Shown in pieces: positions 19,184 through 27,963 of a DNA stretch of 64,000 bases. The notes beneath the pieces were generated by a model. The model was not told where the DNA came from. It was given only the letters and a program-made list of their open reading frames with translations, and searched no databases. Every line of letters begins with the position of its first letter. The stretch's first letter is position 1. Both the position numbers and the translations under genes were made by a program. Source of the stretch: Cellulomonas sp. Leaf334. GTDB taxonomy: Bacteria; Actinomycetota; Actinomycetes; Actinomycetales; Cellulomonadaceae. The stretch is taken from contig NZ_LMOO01000008.1 of NCBI RefSeq assembly GCF_001424195.1, positions 472,088 through 536,087 on the forward strand, given 5' to 3'.

Positions 19184-20781
19184 GCGGAACGATCGAGGAC
19201 GGCCAGCGCCAGGTCGGCAGGAGCGCGGAGCAGCACACAGCGGCGTCGCCCGGGATGGTCGTCATCGGCGTCGACCTGGGCACCACGAGCACCAAGGCCG
19301 TCGCCTTCGCCACCGACGGGACGCCGGTCGCCTCACACTCCGCCGGGTACCCGCTCGAGGAGCCCCACCCCGGTCACGCCGTCCAGGACTCCTCGCGCAT
19401 CCTGGACGCGGTGCTGGAGGCGGTGCGCACCGTGGTCGCGGAGGTCGGCGCCGCACGGGTCGCAGGCCTGTCGTTCAGCGCGGCGATGCACAGCGTCATC
19501 GGGCTGTCCCCCACCGGCGACCCGCTCACCGAGGTCGTCACGTGGGCCGACACCCGGTCCCGTGCGCAGGCAGAACGGCTCCGCGCCTCTCCGGGAGGCC
19601 TCGCCTTGCACCGCCGCACCGGGACCCCGCTCCACCCCATGTCGCCGCTGCCCAAGCTCATCTGGTTCCGAGAGCAGGAGCCGAAGCTGTGCGAGGGTGT
19701 CGGCTTCTGGGTCGGCATCAAGGAGTTCGTGCTCCTGCGCATGTGCGGTGCCCTGGTGACCGACCACTCGATCGCCTCCGCGACCGGCCTGATGACCATG
19801 GCGACCCTCGCCTGGGACGACGAGGCGCTCACCCTCGCCGGCATCACCGCCGACCAGCTGCCCGAGATCGTCTCCACCACCACGGTCCTGCCCGGGCTGA
19901 CAGCCGACGCAGCCGCTGCGACCGGCCTGCCGCAGAGCACGCCGGTCGTCGTCGGGGGCGCGGACGGACCGCTGGCCAATCTCGGGGTCGGCGCCGTCCG
20001 GCCCGGCGTGGCAGCGTGCTCCATCGGCACCAGCGGAGCGCTCAGGGTCGCCGTCGAGAAGCCGGCGGTCGACCCCCTCGGCGGCGTGTTCTGCTACGCC
20101 CTGACAGCCACCCGGTGGGTCGTCGGAGGCGCCATCAACAACGGCGGGCTGGTCCTCGGATGGGCGCACGACGCCCTCGCGCCCGAGTTCACCGACCCGC
20201 CCGAGCCCGAGCTGCTGGCGCTCGCCGCACGCGCGGCGCCGGGGTCCGGCGGGCTGCTCATGCTCCCTTACCTGCTCAGCGAGCGGGCGCCGCACTGGAG
20301 CTCACTCCCCCGCGGCGCGTACGTCGGCCTGACGCGCGCGCACCGGCGCGAGCACCTCGTCCGGGCGGCGATCGAGGGCGTCTGCCTGCAGCTGGCGCTG
20401 GTGCTCGGCTCGATGCGCGCCGCGGGCCTGGAGGTCACCGAGATCCGTGCGACGGGCGGCGTCATGCGCAGTCCGTTCTGGCGCCAGATGCTCGCCGACA
20501 CCCTCGACATGGACATCGCCTTCGCCGAGGGGCACGAGGGGTCGAGCTTCGGCGCAGCCCTGCTCGGGATGGAGGCGCTCGGTCTCATCCCGTCCATCGA
20601 CGTCGTCGCGGACATGATCGAGATCGAGGAGGTCGTGCGGCCCCGCCCAGCGGCCGCTGCGGTCTACACCACGCTGCTGCCGGTCTTCACCGAGCTCTAC
20701 GACGCCCTCGTGCCGGCCTTCACCTCGCTGCGCCGGCTGGCGCCGTCGCTGCCCGCCGAGCTCGACGACCCACCCGCCTGA
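19180..20781 (+). CDS. gntK: Gluconokinase-like FGGY carbohydrate kinase
   Basis: A 533-residue FGGY kinase; about 500 is usual, and the first 27 residues are an extra hydrophilic lead. The ATP-binding fold starts VIGVDLGTTSTKAVAF. The substrate side has FSAAMHSVIG and VTWADTRS, typical of gluconate and xylulose kinases. The second phosphate loop is SIGTSGALR, and the adenosine region has ATGGVMRSPFWRQM. Phosphorylating gluconate gives 6-phosphogluconate, which feeds the pentose-phosphate route. Xylulokinase is the main alternative, but the operon context argues for gluconate. It is the last gene of the operon. Confidence 0.82.
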   Translation: MSGTIEDGQRQVGRSAEQHTAASPGMVVIGVDLGTTSTKAVAFATDGTPVASHSAGYPLEEPHPGHAVQDSSRILDAVLEAVRTVVAEVGAARVAGLSFSAAMHSVIGLSPTGDPLTEVVTWADTRSRAQAERLRASPGGLALHRRTGTPLHPMSPLPKLIWFREQEPKLCEGVGFWVGIKEFVLLRMCGALVTDHSIASATGLMTMATLAWDDEALTLAGITADQLPEIVSTTTVLPGLTADAAAATGLPQSTPVVVGGADGPLANLGVGAVRPGVAACSIGTSGALRVAVEKPAVDPLGGVFCYALTATRWVVGGAINNGGLVLGWAHDALAPEFTDPPEPELLALAARAAPGSGGLLMLPYLLSERAPHWSSLPRGAYVGLTRAHRREHLVRAAIEGVCLQLALVLGSMRAAGLEVTEIRATGGVMRSPFWRQMLADTLDMDIAFAEGHEGSSFGAALLGMEALGLIPSIDVVADMIEIEEVVRPRPAAAAVYTTLLPVFTELYDALVPAFTSLRRLAPSLPAELDDPPA

Positions 20782-20821
20782 ACCTGAGCGGCCCACGCCC
20801 CGAGCTGTTCGACGACTGGCA

Positions 20822-20904
20822 TTCTCGCCACAGTCGGTGCGGACGTGCCGGTCGACGACGTGAATCCCGACGCCGTCCGCATCGACCTCAGCCTGACGAG
20901 CTAG
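20822..20904 (+). pseudogene. Short carboxy-terminal remnant of unknown gene
   Basis: Twenty-seven codons before a TAG read ILATVGADVPVDDVNPDAV and DLSLTS. The composition looks like protein, but there is no start, ribosome site or upstream continuation: the kinase stop at 20781 and unrelated bases precede it. I take it as the tail of a deleted gene next to copy C of the 100-bp element. Family unknown; low certainty. Confidence 0.3.
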
Positions 20905-20937
20905 CGCCCCCGGGGACAGCCTTCCGGCGGCCATCCC

Positions 20938-21035
20938 GAGGATTCGGACAACTACGTGAGACAACGGTCGTCCCAACTAGTTGTCCCGCGGCAGGTCGGA
21001 GCGTCACCGCTGGACAAGTCCGGTGAGTTCCTACA
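20938..21035 (+). repeat. 100-bp intergenic element, copy C
   Basis: Starts GAGGATTCGGACA and ends GAGTTCCTACAC; about 98 bp. The hairpin arms at 20946-20962 and 20970-20986 pair over most of their length. The second GGACA lies at about 21012. It is 156 bases after the gluconokinase stop, so copies B and C bracket the whole idonate operon. Confidence 0.85.
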
Positions 21036-21285
21036 CCGACCACCGCGATCTGTGGGATCCCGATCTCCATGCCCCCATCCCACCTACCGGTCCGCCGCAT
21101 GTCCGCGACGGGCAACCAGGCCACAGCCCGTCATCCGGAGACAGTGCTGGAAGAGATGGGTGACGAGAACGACTCACGCTGGTGAGCGAGATCCACCACC
21201 TGTGCTTCATGTCGTCTTGCCGGGGCGTCTGCGCGACTGACACCATCACGGCCATGACCCGCAGAATCGAGTCCTACGCCCGCCG
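21036..21285. other. Gene-free stretch after repeat copy C
   Basis: I see no gene and no clear promoter. An 11-codon frame (MTRRIESYARR) at 21254-21289 ends with its TGA overlapping the GTG of the next gene, but it lacks a ribosome site. Confidence 0.4.
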
Positions 21286-22404
21286 GTGAGCGCACCGACC
21301 GAGCCCCCGCCGCTCGGACCCCCGATCACCCTGTACGAGCACGCACGACGGCTGCACGAGCAGAACCCGGACCGCCCTCTCCCGCGCGAAGGCCAGCCGT
21401 TCCCGGACGACGAGCGCCGCGGGGGGAAGCGACGGCCGCGGCCGGCGGGCGACAGTCGCGCTCGCGGTTCCGAGGTCGCAGCAGTTCTCGATGCCCACTT
21501 CGGTCGACCGGACGCGCACGCGAGCGAGCTCCTCGACGCGTTCCGTAGCCTCGACGTTCCCATCCACCGCAATGACCATGTCGCCGCGGCGGCGTTGCGG
21601 GCGGACCGTGAGCGGGTACGGGAGACGGGCCGGTGGCTGGTGCGGCACAGTACCGACCGAGGTGCGGCCGTGGTGGGGCTTGCCCTGCTGGCGACGGACT
21701 GGTCCGACGACGACATCCCCCTCATCACGACCATCGGTCTGCTCTCGACGTGGTTCGGGCCGTTGGCCGCAGAGGCGCTGCGACGCCGAGGAGCTGGCGA
21801 CGCGCTGCTGTGGTTGGCCGAGCGGGTTGCTGGTTGGGGTCGGGTCTACGTCGTCGAGGCGCTGTGCCGCTGGGGCCTCTCCCCCGCCGCCCGGGCGTGG
21901 TTGCTGCGCCACGCGTGTGACGGCGACTTCCTGAACGGCTACTTCGCCGGCCAGGTCGCCACCGCTGCGCACCTGCACGAGGCAATCACCGGAGCGGACG
22001 TCGACGACGCCCTGATCGACCACACCGGTCGGCTCCTGAGCAGCATGGCCGGCCGTGAGGGCAGGGGCATGACCCTGGAGCACTACCCACCGGCTCCCCT
22101 CGTCCTGGCCGCGCACGCCGCTCACCTCGCGCACCAGACACCCTCCGTGGACCGGTACGTCGACGCCGCGGCGATCGCCGACCACCTGGCCGCCGAGCCC
22201 CGAGGCGGAAGCAACAGCTGGACCGAGCAGCGGGCCACGCTCGCCCCGCCGTACCTCGCCGTACTCCTCCGACCCGACTGGCGTGACGCGGTCCGCGCCG
22301 ACCTCGACCCGACCAGCCACGTCTTCGCCTGGCTCGCCAGCGGGGTCGCGGCGCGGCTGGGCCTCACCGTGCTCGCCGACGGTGCGGAACACGGTGTGCA
22401 CTGA
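21286..22404 (+). CDS. Hypothetical alpha-helical protein
   Basis: A 372-residue soluble protein from GTG 21286. Residues of about 1-65 are hydrophilic and rich in Pro and Arg; the rest is a series of amphipathic helices with many Ala and Leu, such as TDRGAAVVGLALLATDWSD and RRRGAGDALLWLAERV. The helix pairs resemble HEAT-like or other superhelical repeats. I see no catalytic motif, signal peptide or membrane span. The family is not recognised and it has no operon partner. An adaptor or immunity-like function is possible but unsupported. Confidence 0.55.
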   Translation: MSAPTEPPPLGPPITLYEHARRLHEQNPDRPLPREGQPFPDDERRGGKRRPRPAGDSRARGSEVAAVLDAHFGRPDAHASELLDAFRSLDVPIHRNDHVAAAALRADRERVRETGRWLVRHSTDRGAAVVGLALLATDWSDDDIPLITTIGLLSTWFGPLAAEALRRRGAGDALLWLAERVAGWGRVYVVEALCRWGLSPAARAWLLRHACDGDFLNGYFAGQVATAAHLHEAITGADVDDALIDHTGRLLSSMAGREGRGMTLEHYPPAPLVLAAHAAHLAHQTPSVDRYVDAAAIADHLAAEPRGGSNSWTEQRATLAPPYLAVLLRPDWRDAVRADLDPTSHVFAWLASGVAARLGLTVLADGAEHGVH

Positions 22405-22593
22405 GCGGGGTCGGCTCAGGGCCTTCGCTCAAGGGTCTTGCCAACTGGCAGGTGGAGGTTCACGCGGAGTCTCACCGAGTTGGCCAAGCGGGATGCCCGA
22501 CGCGACGGGCGCGTCCAGGAGCCGGGCGTCGAGTGGCTCGATGAGATCGCAATTCTCGGGATCCGGCAGAGGGCGACGTGGGACGCTCGCACC

Positions 22594-23034
22594 GTGACCG
22601 AGCACCCGAAGCGGGACCCCCTACACCTCGAGATCTTGCGCGCCCGCGAAGCGCACCGGGTCTGGGTCGACGCGTGGTCGACGCCGCCCGGGACGTCGTT
22701 CGACGACGTCGCCCGCCGCGCAGGCCTGGAGCTGCTCGGTGACCGGTGGGAGGTGATCGGCCGCGACGCCGCCGTCGACCTGCTGACGCTCCTGCTCCAC
22801 CGGGACCTTGCGTACGACGGCGTCGTCGTCCCGGCGCCGCGAGCACGCGAGCTCGCCGAGGGGTTCGTCGGGTCGTTCGGTCCGGCGGAGTGCCGCATCG
22901 CGACCAACCGGCTCGTGCATGACGGGCAGTTCGAGTCCGCCTGGAACGGCGTGACGTCCTTCACGTTCGACGCCGGCGTGATCGTCGTCAGCCAGGAGCG
23001 GGCCGGGGTGCTCTGGGTCGCCGACGAGGACTGA
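22594..23034 (+). CDS. Small hypothetical protein
   Basis: A 146-residue soluble protein. I placed the start at the GTG at 22594; the frame is open further up (to about 22438), where it reads LTELAKRDARRDGRV. It contains VDLLTLLLHRDLAYDG, a helix, and a beta-rich C-terminal part (SFTFDAGVIVVSQERAGVLW). I do not recognise a family, and the start is uncertain. It is followed 75 bases later by a broken phosphatase gene. Confidence 0.45.
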   Translation: MTEHPKRDPLHLEILRAREAHRVWVDAWSTPPGTSFDDVARRAGLELLGDRWEVIGRDAAVDLLTLLLHRDLAYDGVVVPAPRARELAEGFVGSFGPAECRIATNRLVHDGQFESAWNGVTSFTFDAGVIVVSQERAGVLWVADED

Positions 23035-23108
23035 GGAGGCGCGTCACACGTCAGCGCGCCGTACCGACCGCCCGGCAGGTCGGCCTGTCGTCGTCCCCGG
23101 CACGCCGG

Positions 23109-23283
23109 GGGGCGGTCCGCGAGATCGTCGCCGCCCACCCCGGGCGGGACGTGGTGCTCGTCGGTCACGGGACCGCCTGGACCCTGCTCGCTGCCGAGCT
23201 CACCGGCACCGAGCCTGACCTGGAAACGCTGGGGGGCCCTCGCCATGCCCGGCGTCATCGTCGAGACCGATCGCCACCCCTGA
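23109..23283 (+). pseudogene. Histidine phosphatase superfamily fragment with frameshift
   Basis: The frame reads AVREIVAAHPGRDVVLVGHG and then TAWTLLAAELTGTEPDLETLG, the second half of a phosphoglycerate-mutase-like histidine phosphatase including its second catalytic His (VGHG). At a run of six G (23231-23236) the frame is lost. Dropping one G restores ALAMPGVIVETDRHP and a TGA at 23281. The N-terminal half with the RHG motif is absent. It is both truncated and frameshifted. A sequencing error could explain the G-run shift but not the missing N-terminus. Confidence 0.65.
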
Positions 23284-23512
23284 GACCCCCAGGGGCGGAG
23301 TGGCTCACCGACGGGTTCCACCACGTCGAGTGGCACGAACTCGTGGGCGCGGGCATTTCAGCACGAACGGGCAATCGCATCCCCCGGCGCTGTTCAAGCA
23401 ACTATTCGGACCCTATTTTGGTCGTGACGAACGAATGAATGCGCCTTCCGGCCGCAACTCTGCCCGCGGCACGAGCACGGACACCCGATGAATGGCCGAG
23501 GAGGTCGCAGGA

Positions 23513-24985
23513 ATGGAAGTTGTCTATCAGACCGGCGGAACCCGCGTCGTTGTCAATCCGGCGCTCCTCGTGGTCGCGTGCGACCCGCGTGCGCTCGAGC
23601 CGGTGATGGAATACACACCTCAAGAGCGGGTGCTGCTGAGCTCGCTCCGCAACTTCACCTTTTACACGACGTGTCTGCGGGTCTATCCGCGCAGGGTGCA
23701 GGATCGGGTCGTCATCCTCGCTCCCGACATCGTCGAGTCTCAGACGGGCCTCGTGCAGGGGTATCGCAACGAGACGGCAAAAGAGTGGGGCCTTTCGGCG
23801 GCGAGCCGCGCCGAGACCAACGTGGTCACGACGTATCAGATGGTCGGGGTCGACGGTGCGTCCAATCCCGGTGTCCTCGCCGCACAGCGGAAAGCATTCC
23901 TGGACAGTCCGCCGTCGTGGTGGCCGTTCCAACCCGGCCGGTACGAGATCGTGCAGGTCGACGAGAATCAGAACGGCGCGATCCACCCGGCCGTGAACCC
24001 GTTGCTGACACCGTATTTCAACCAGTTCACCTTCGGCGCCCTCGAGGGCGGAGCTCCGTGGCGCTGGCTCGACATGCAGGGCGCGAACGACACGGTGTAC
24101 GTCCACGCGTCGACGTGCTTCGAGTCCGTCCTGCACTGCTGGTCGTATCTGAACATCCTGCTCGACGCGAAGCCGGCACTGCTTTCCGCAGCCAGGGACA
24201 GTGCCATCGTCGTCATCGGTGCGGGCGTCAGCGGGCTGCTCTTCGCGCAGCGTTTCATCGACCTGGGCTTCACCAACATCACGCTGCTGGAGAAGACGGA
24301 TCGATTCGCCGGCAAGACGCATTCGTTGCAGGTGCCGGATCAGGGCGGCACATCGATCGCCGAGCTCGGCACGTGCTATCTGTCGCCGGCGTACGACGAC
24401 ATGGTGGATGCACTCTCCGAGTTCACGGTCGGGAACGAACGCGTGGCCGTCGCGCACGGGTCCGGGCGAGGCATCGTCGTCGGCACGCCGCCGAACGAGA
24501 CGGTCATGTCCTTCAGCGACTACGGGCTCATGGCTGCCTGTCAGTATCTCGGTTTCGGGTGGCCCTGCAGCAGGGCGAAACAGGATCTGGCGTACCTCGA
24601 GCTCGTGGCGGCCGCCGGGATCTACGTCGGCCTGCGCTTCGAGATCTTCGGCAGCGTCGACGGCGCCATGCCTGTCTCGAGGCCGGTCGGCGACCCGTAC
24701 GGCGTCTTCTCGAAGACCTTCGCGCAGTATCTCGATGACAACAGGATGGGGGCGCTGAAGGGCTATCTGATGTATGCCTACCAAGTGCAGGGCTATGGCG
24801 ATCTCGACAAGATCCCCGCGTACTACGGTCTCGTGTGGGTCATGCCGGACATGGCGTGGCCGTTCGGCGAGACGAGCGGCGTCACGGCCTGGCAGAAGGG
24901 CTGGGAGGACGTCTGGGATCAGATGGTCACGAAGCGCAAGATGAACATCACGCTGAACACCGACATCATCAGCATCCGCCGCTGA
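23513..24985 (+). CDS. FAD-dependent amine-oxidase-like protein with apparently permuted domain order
   Basis: A 490-residue flavoprotein. The start is ATG 23513, with GAGGAGG eight bases upstream; an earlier ATG at 23492 lacks a ribosome site. The FAD-binding loop (VVIGAGVSGLLFAQ, glycines at 236, 238 and 241, then LLEKTDRFAGKTH) should lie at the N-terminus but begins at about residue 232. What comes first (EVVYQTGG, then ALLVVACDPRALEPV) is the kind of segment expected in the second half of flavin amine oxidases. The protein ends at NITLNTDIISIRR, just where such a second half would be expected to continue. This looks like a circular permutation. The likely role is oxidation of an amine or amino acid. 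It converges on the decarboxylase operon. Confidence 0.7.
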   Translation: MEVVYQTGGTRVVVNPALLVVACDPRALEPVMEYTPQERVLLSSLRNFTFYTTCLRVYPRRVQDRVVILAPDIVESQTGLVQGYRNETAKEWGLSAASRAETNVVTTYQMVGVDGASNPGVLAAQRKAFLDSPPSWWPFQPGRYEIVQVDENQNGAIHPAVNPLLTPYFNQFTFGALEGGAPWRWLDMQGANDTVYVHASTCFESVLHCWSYLNILLDAKPALLSAARDSAIVVIGAGVSGLLFAQRFIDLGFTNITLLEKTDRFAGKTHSLQVPDQGGTSIAELGTCYLSPAYDDMVDALSEFTVGNERVAVAHGSGRGIVVGTPPNETVMSFSDYGLMAACQYLGFGWPCSRAKQDLAYLELVAAAGIYVGLRFEIFGSVDGAMPVSRPVGDPYGVFSKTFAQYLDDNRMGALKGYLMYAYQVQGYGDLDKIPAYYGLVWVMPDMAWPFGETSGVTAWQKGWEDVWDQMVTKRKMNITLNTDIISIRR

Positions 24986-25072
24986 CGGCACGACGCGGTC
25001 GACGGAGGTCTTCCGGACCGCGACGGAGCTCCTCCTCGTCCGGTAGCCCTCCGTCACGAGCCGACGATCGAC

Positions 25073-26548
25073 TCACTCGACGGTCGACGGATCCGGGAGA
25101 TCCGTCGACGGCACGGCCTGTGCCCCCGTGATCGCCAGCGCGTGCAGGGTGGCGTCGGAGGCGGCCATCTCCGTCAGGAGCGCGGCGGTGGCGCGGTGGG
25201 CGAGCTCGACACCCTGGCCGAGGGTCCCCGCGTCGAGCCGCGCCGCCAGCTCGACGGCCGTCTCGGGCGACTGCGCGTGGGCGGTCCGCAGCAGTGCGCT
25301 GATCAGCGGCGCCTCCCGCAGGAACTCCTGCTCGACGGCCGGCCACCACGGGGCGCGAAGACCCGGGTTCACCTGCGCGTCGAGCCTCTCCAGGGCATGG
25401 GCGCCGTGGAACGCCCAGTAGGCCGACGAGTGACTGAACTCGTTGGCCCCCCGGGTGTAGGCCGCGGGGATCAGGGCCGGGACGTTGTGCAGCGGCAGGT
25501 AGGGAGCACCGAGCGGCGTGCTGATCGCCTGCCAGATGCTGCCGGTCAGGGCGGGCGGCTGATGGGGGTCCATCGTGATGATGTGGCTCTCGGCCGTCTT
25601 CTCGTACCCGATCGGCCGGTCCGCCTTGCCCTCCAGCACCGTGCCGACGTAGGTGGCGCGCAGCACCGACATCACCTGCTCGGCGGAGATCGGGGCGTCG
25701 GGTCGCAGGAAGAGCGGGTACTGGGGCAGGCGGGGCGGCTGGTGCAGGGACGGGCTGAGCCGGAGCTGCGCGAGCCAGACCCGGTCGGTGTTGTACGGCA
25801 CGCCGAGCACGCCGACAGCCCGCGCGAAGTCGAAGCGGTGGCGGTCCGGCGCGGCGAGCAGACCGTGGTCGACGACGAACTCGAACAACCCGGGCGACGA
25901 GAGCACACCCGGGCCGTCCAGGTCGACGTCGTGGATGCGCAGCCCGTTGGCGACCGCCACGTAGCAGTCGTCCGGGATCCGGGCTGCGAGCCAGTGGTGC
26001 GCCGTCCCGATCTCGACGTACCAGCACTCGGACGCGTCGGCGATCAGCACACCGTTCGGCTCGCTGGCCCCGAGCTCCTGGACGTACGAGCCGAGCAGGA
26101 GCACGCCGTGCCGCGCCGACTCGGCCTGCGGCAGGATCAGCGTCGTCATGATCGACTCCGCCACCCCCGTCGCCGGGTAGGGGTCGGCGGCCATGGCGGC
26201 CGCGTTCGTCGCCATCGAGTTCGTCGCGGACATCGCGACGTTGCGCGCGTTGATGCCGCGCTCCTCGAAGAAGAAGTGGTCGCCGATCCCGGCACCCGCC
26301 TCCGTGGCGCCGGCGGCGTCGGGCATCGCGCTGTACGCGAAGCCGTTCGTCGGCACCGGGACCCGCAGCCCGTTGCCGAGCGTCCACACACCCGCGTCGA
26401 CGACAGGGCTGCCCGGGACGAGGTACTCGGGCACCTCGCGGTAGGTGAGCATCTTGTTCCAGTTCATCCTGGTGAAGTCCTCGTTCCGGGCCAGGAGCAC
26501 CACCCCGCCCTGGGTGGCGCCCGTGCCGCAGGCGACGCTCGTGCACAT
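25073..26548 (-). CDS. C69-family Ntn-hydrolase (dipeptidase-like)
   Basis: A 491-residue protein starting MCTSVACGTGATQGG, with AGGGAGGGG before the ATG. Cys2, exposed after removal of Met, is the expected nucleophile of C69 dipeptidases and related Ntn amide hydrolases. GVVLLARNEDF follows, with the Arg, Asn and Glu-Asp pattern common to this fold. The length fits PepD-like dipeptidases (about 470-500). It has no signal peptide, so it is cytoplasmic. It is the last gene of a minus-strand operon, 32 bases after the deiminase-like gene. Hydrolysis of an amide or carbamoyl product of that enzyme is possible but not shown. Confidence 0.78.
   Translation of the reverse strand: MCTSVACGTGATQGGVVLLARNEDFTRMNWNKMLTYREVPEYLVPGSPVVDAGVWTLGNGLRVPVPTNGFAYSAMPDAAGATEAGAGIGDHFFFEERGINARNVAMSATNSMATNAAAMAADPYPATGVAESIMTTLILPQAESARHGVLLLGSYVQELGASEPNGVLIADASECWYVEIGTAHHWLAARIPDDCYVAVANGLRIHDVDLDGPGVLSSPGLFEFVVDHGLLAAPDRHRFDFARAVGVLGVPYNTDRVWLAQLRLSPSLHQPPRLPQYPLFLRPDAPISAEQVMSVLRATYVGTVLEGKADRPIGYEKTAESHIITMDPHQPPALTGSIWQAISTPLGAPYLPLHNVPALIPAAYTRGANEFSHSSAYWAFHGAHALERLDAQVNPGLRAPWWPAVEQEFLREAPLISALLRTAHAQSPETAVELAARLDAGTLGQGVELAHRATAALLTEMAASDATLHALAITGAQAVPSTDLPDPSTVE
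25083..25109. terminator. Hairpin between convergent genes
   Basis: Arms GTCGACGGATC (25083-25093) and GATCCGTCGAC (25099-25109) form an 11-bp perfect stem with a 5-base loop. It overlaps the last codons of the C69 gene and lies about 100 bases after the FAD gene stop. It has no T-run, as is usual in GC-rich actinobacteria, and could stop transcription from the FAD gene. Termination itself is inferred. Confidence 0.45.
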
Positions 26549-26580
26549 CCCGTACCCCTCCCTGCCGACGAGTGCGGTGC

Positions 26581-27963
26581 TCAGCCGGCGACGAGCGGCG
26601 GCTGCTGGCTCGCGACCCAGCTGTCGACCACGGCCCGCGGCACCATGTGGGTGCGGCAGTGCAGGGCGTCGGTGCCCAGCCACGGGGTGTCGGGCTTCGG
26701 CGGGATCCCGACGATGGTGTAGCCGGGCAGGGCCTGCTGGTAGACCGCCAGGGCCGCGGCGTCCCGCTGCTCGTAGGGCGCACCCGCGACGGGCACGTAG
26801 ACGTGGTCGTTGAGGATCAGGCTGTTCGTGTACGCAGCCGTCGTCGCGGTGGGTGGCGTCGCGTCGGGGATGTACATGTCCTGACACATGACCCGGAACA
26901 CCTGGAAGCCCTGGGCGGCGAACGTCGACGCGATGGCCGTGAGCGCGGCGCTCACCTTCGGGTCCATCGAGTCGGCGATCAGCACCTTGTCATCGGCCAG
27001 GAACTTGCCCCAGCAGTCGATGTGGCCGATGTAGGTGCCGGTCGGGTCCGAGAGCACGTGATAGGTGTTCACTCCCATGAAGCGGTTGAACTGACCCAGG
27101 ATGTACTCCATCCGCTGGTCGATCACCGGGTCGGACGGGTCGCCGCCCGAGCCCCCGCCGGGCACGGGGAGCGCGTTCTGCGTCGCGACGAGGTAGCTGG
27201 AGGCGAGCACCCCCTTGCCGGTGACCATGTAGTTGCCGCCCACCTCGAGCAACCCGGTGAAGAACCAGTCGTGCGGCGCGATCTGGGGCAGCTTCTTGGT
27301 GTTCCAGGCGGCTTCGTTCCAGGCGCGGACCGGAGCGTTGAGGTAGTCGGACAGCTTGACGGCGGCGGAGTCGTCGTTGGGGCGGAAGATGCCGAGTCCC
27401 TCACGAGGATCGACGTGCTCGGCGCCCGCCACCAGACCGACGGAGCCTCCGCCGAGCGTGGTGTAGACGTGCTTCGCGATCGCGTACCTGCCAGGCTGCT
27501 GGTACTGCATCCACCAGGGGCTGTAGTCGCGCGTCCAGTAGGTGTCGGTGTCCCACGGGACGAGGTGGACGAAGTCGGGCAGGAACGTCAGGTTCAGCGT
27601 CTGAGCGGCTGCGGCGAAACGTGCCAGGAGGACGTCGAGCTGGCTCGCGTCGTCGCAGAAGATGAAGATGTGGACGGGCGCGCTCGAGTCCGCCTGCTGC
27701 ATGCGGATGATCAGCTCGTCGGGGATGCCGAAGTTCCGCGGTCCGCTCGGCGGGAGCTGGACCTCTCCCGTGTCGACGACCGTGCCGGGGTAGCTGATGG
27801 CGACCCCACCGGCGGGAGAGTACTCGGGCAGCGCAAGGGCCGCGGACGGTGTGGGGTTGGTGTAGATCTTCGACGGCGGCGGGGTCAGAGGGACGCCGGT
27901 CTGCAGCTCGAAGAGCTTCGCCAGGCCCTCGGGCGTGGGACGGTTCGGCACCTGCGGGGTCAT
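26581..27963 (-). CDS. Agmatine deiminase / peptidylarginine deiminase-like protein
   Basis: A 460-residue protein of the guanidino-modifying superfamily, about 90 residues longer than classical agmatine deiminase. The expected catalytic set is visible: Asp146 in YWTRDYSPWW, His314 in IGHIDCWGKF and Cys436 in ALHCRTHMVP. GGAGGAGA precedes the ATG, which overlaps the decarboxylase stop (ATGA). The N-terminal 60 residues are Pro-rich and not part of the usual fold. The reaction would be removal of ammonia from a guanidino compound, for example agmatine to N-carbamoylputrescine. The true substrate is uncertain because the GGGN-type motif before the Cys is replaced by LGTDA. Confidence 0.78.
   Translation of the reverse strand: MTPQVPNRPTPEGLAKLFELQTGVPLTPPPSKIYTNPTPSAALALPEYSPAGGVAISYPGTVVDTGEVQLPPSGPRNFGIPDELIIRMQQADSSAPVHIFIFCDDASQLDVLLARFAAAAQTLNLTFLPDFVHLVPWDTDTYWTRDYSPWWMQYQQPGRYAIAKHVYTTLGGGSVGLVAGAEHVDPREGLGIFRPNDDSAAVKLSDYLNAPVRAWNEAAWNTKKLPQIAPHDWFFTGLLEVGGNYMVTGKGVLASSYLVATQNALPVPGGGSGGDPSDPVIDQRMEYILGQFNRFMGVNTYHVLSDPTGTYIGHIDCWGKFLADDKVLIADSMDPKVSAALTAIASTFAAQGFQVFRVMCQDMYIPDATPPTATTAAYTNSLILNDHVYVPVAGAPYEQRDAAALAVYQQALPGYTIVGIPPKPDTPWLGTDALHCRTHMVPRAVVDSWVASQQPPLVAG

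Noticed and set aside
20781..21040. Repeat copy C considered as a plain transcription terminator
   Set aside because: It is 156 bases after the stop, has strongly conserved ends beyond the hairpin, and the same ends occur in copies upstream of genes.
21254..21289. Eleven-codon leader peptide with its stop overlapping the next start
   Set aside because: No ribosome binding site and no regulatory repeats; overlap of this kind arises by chance.
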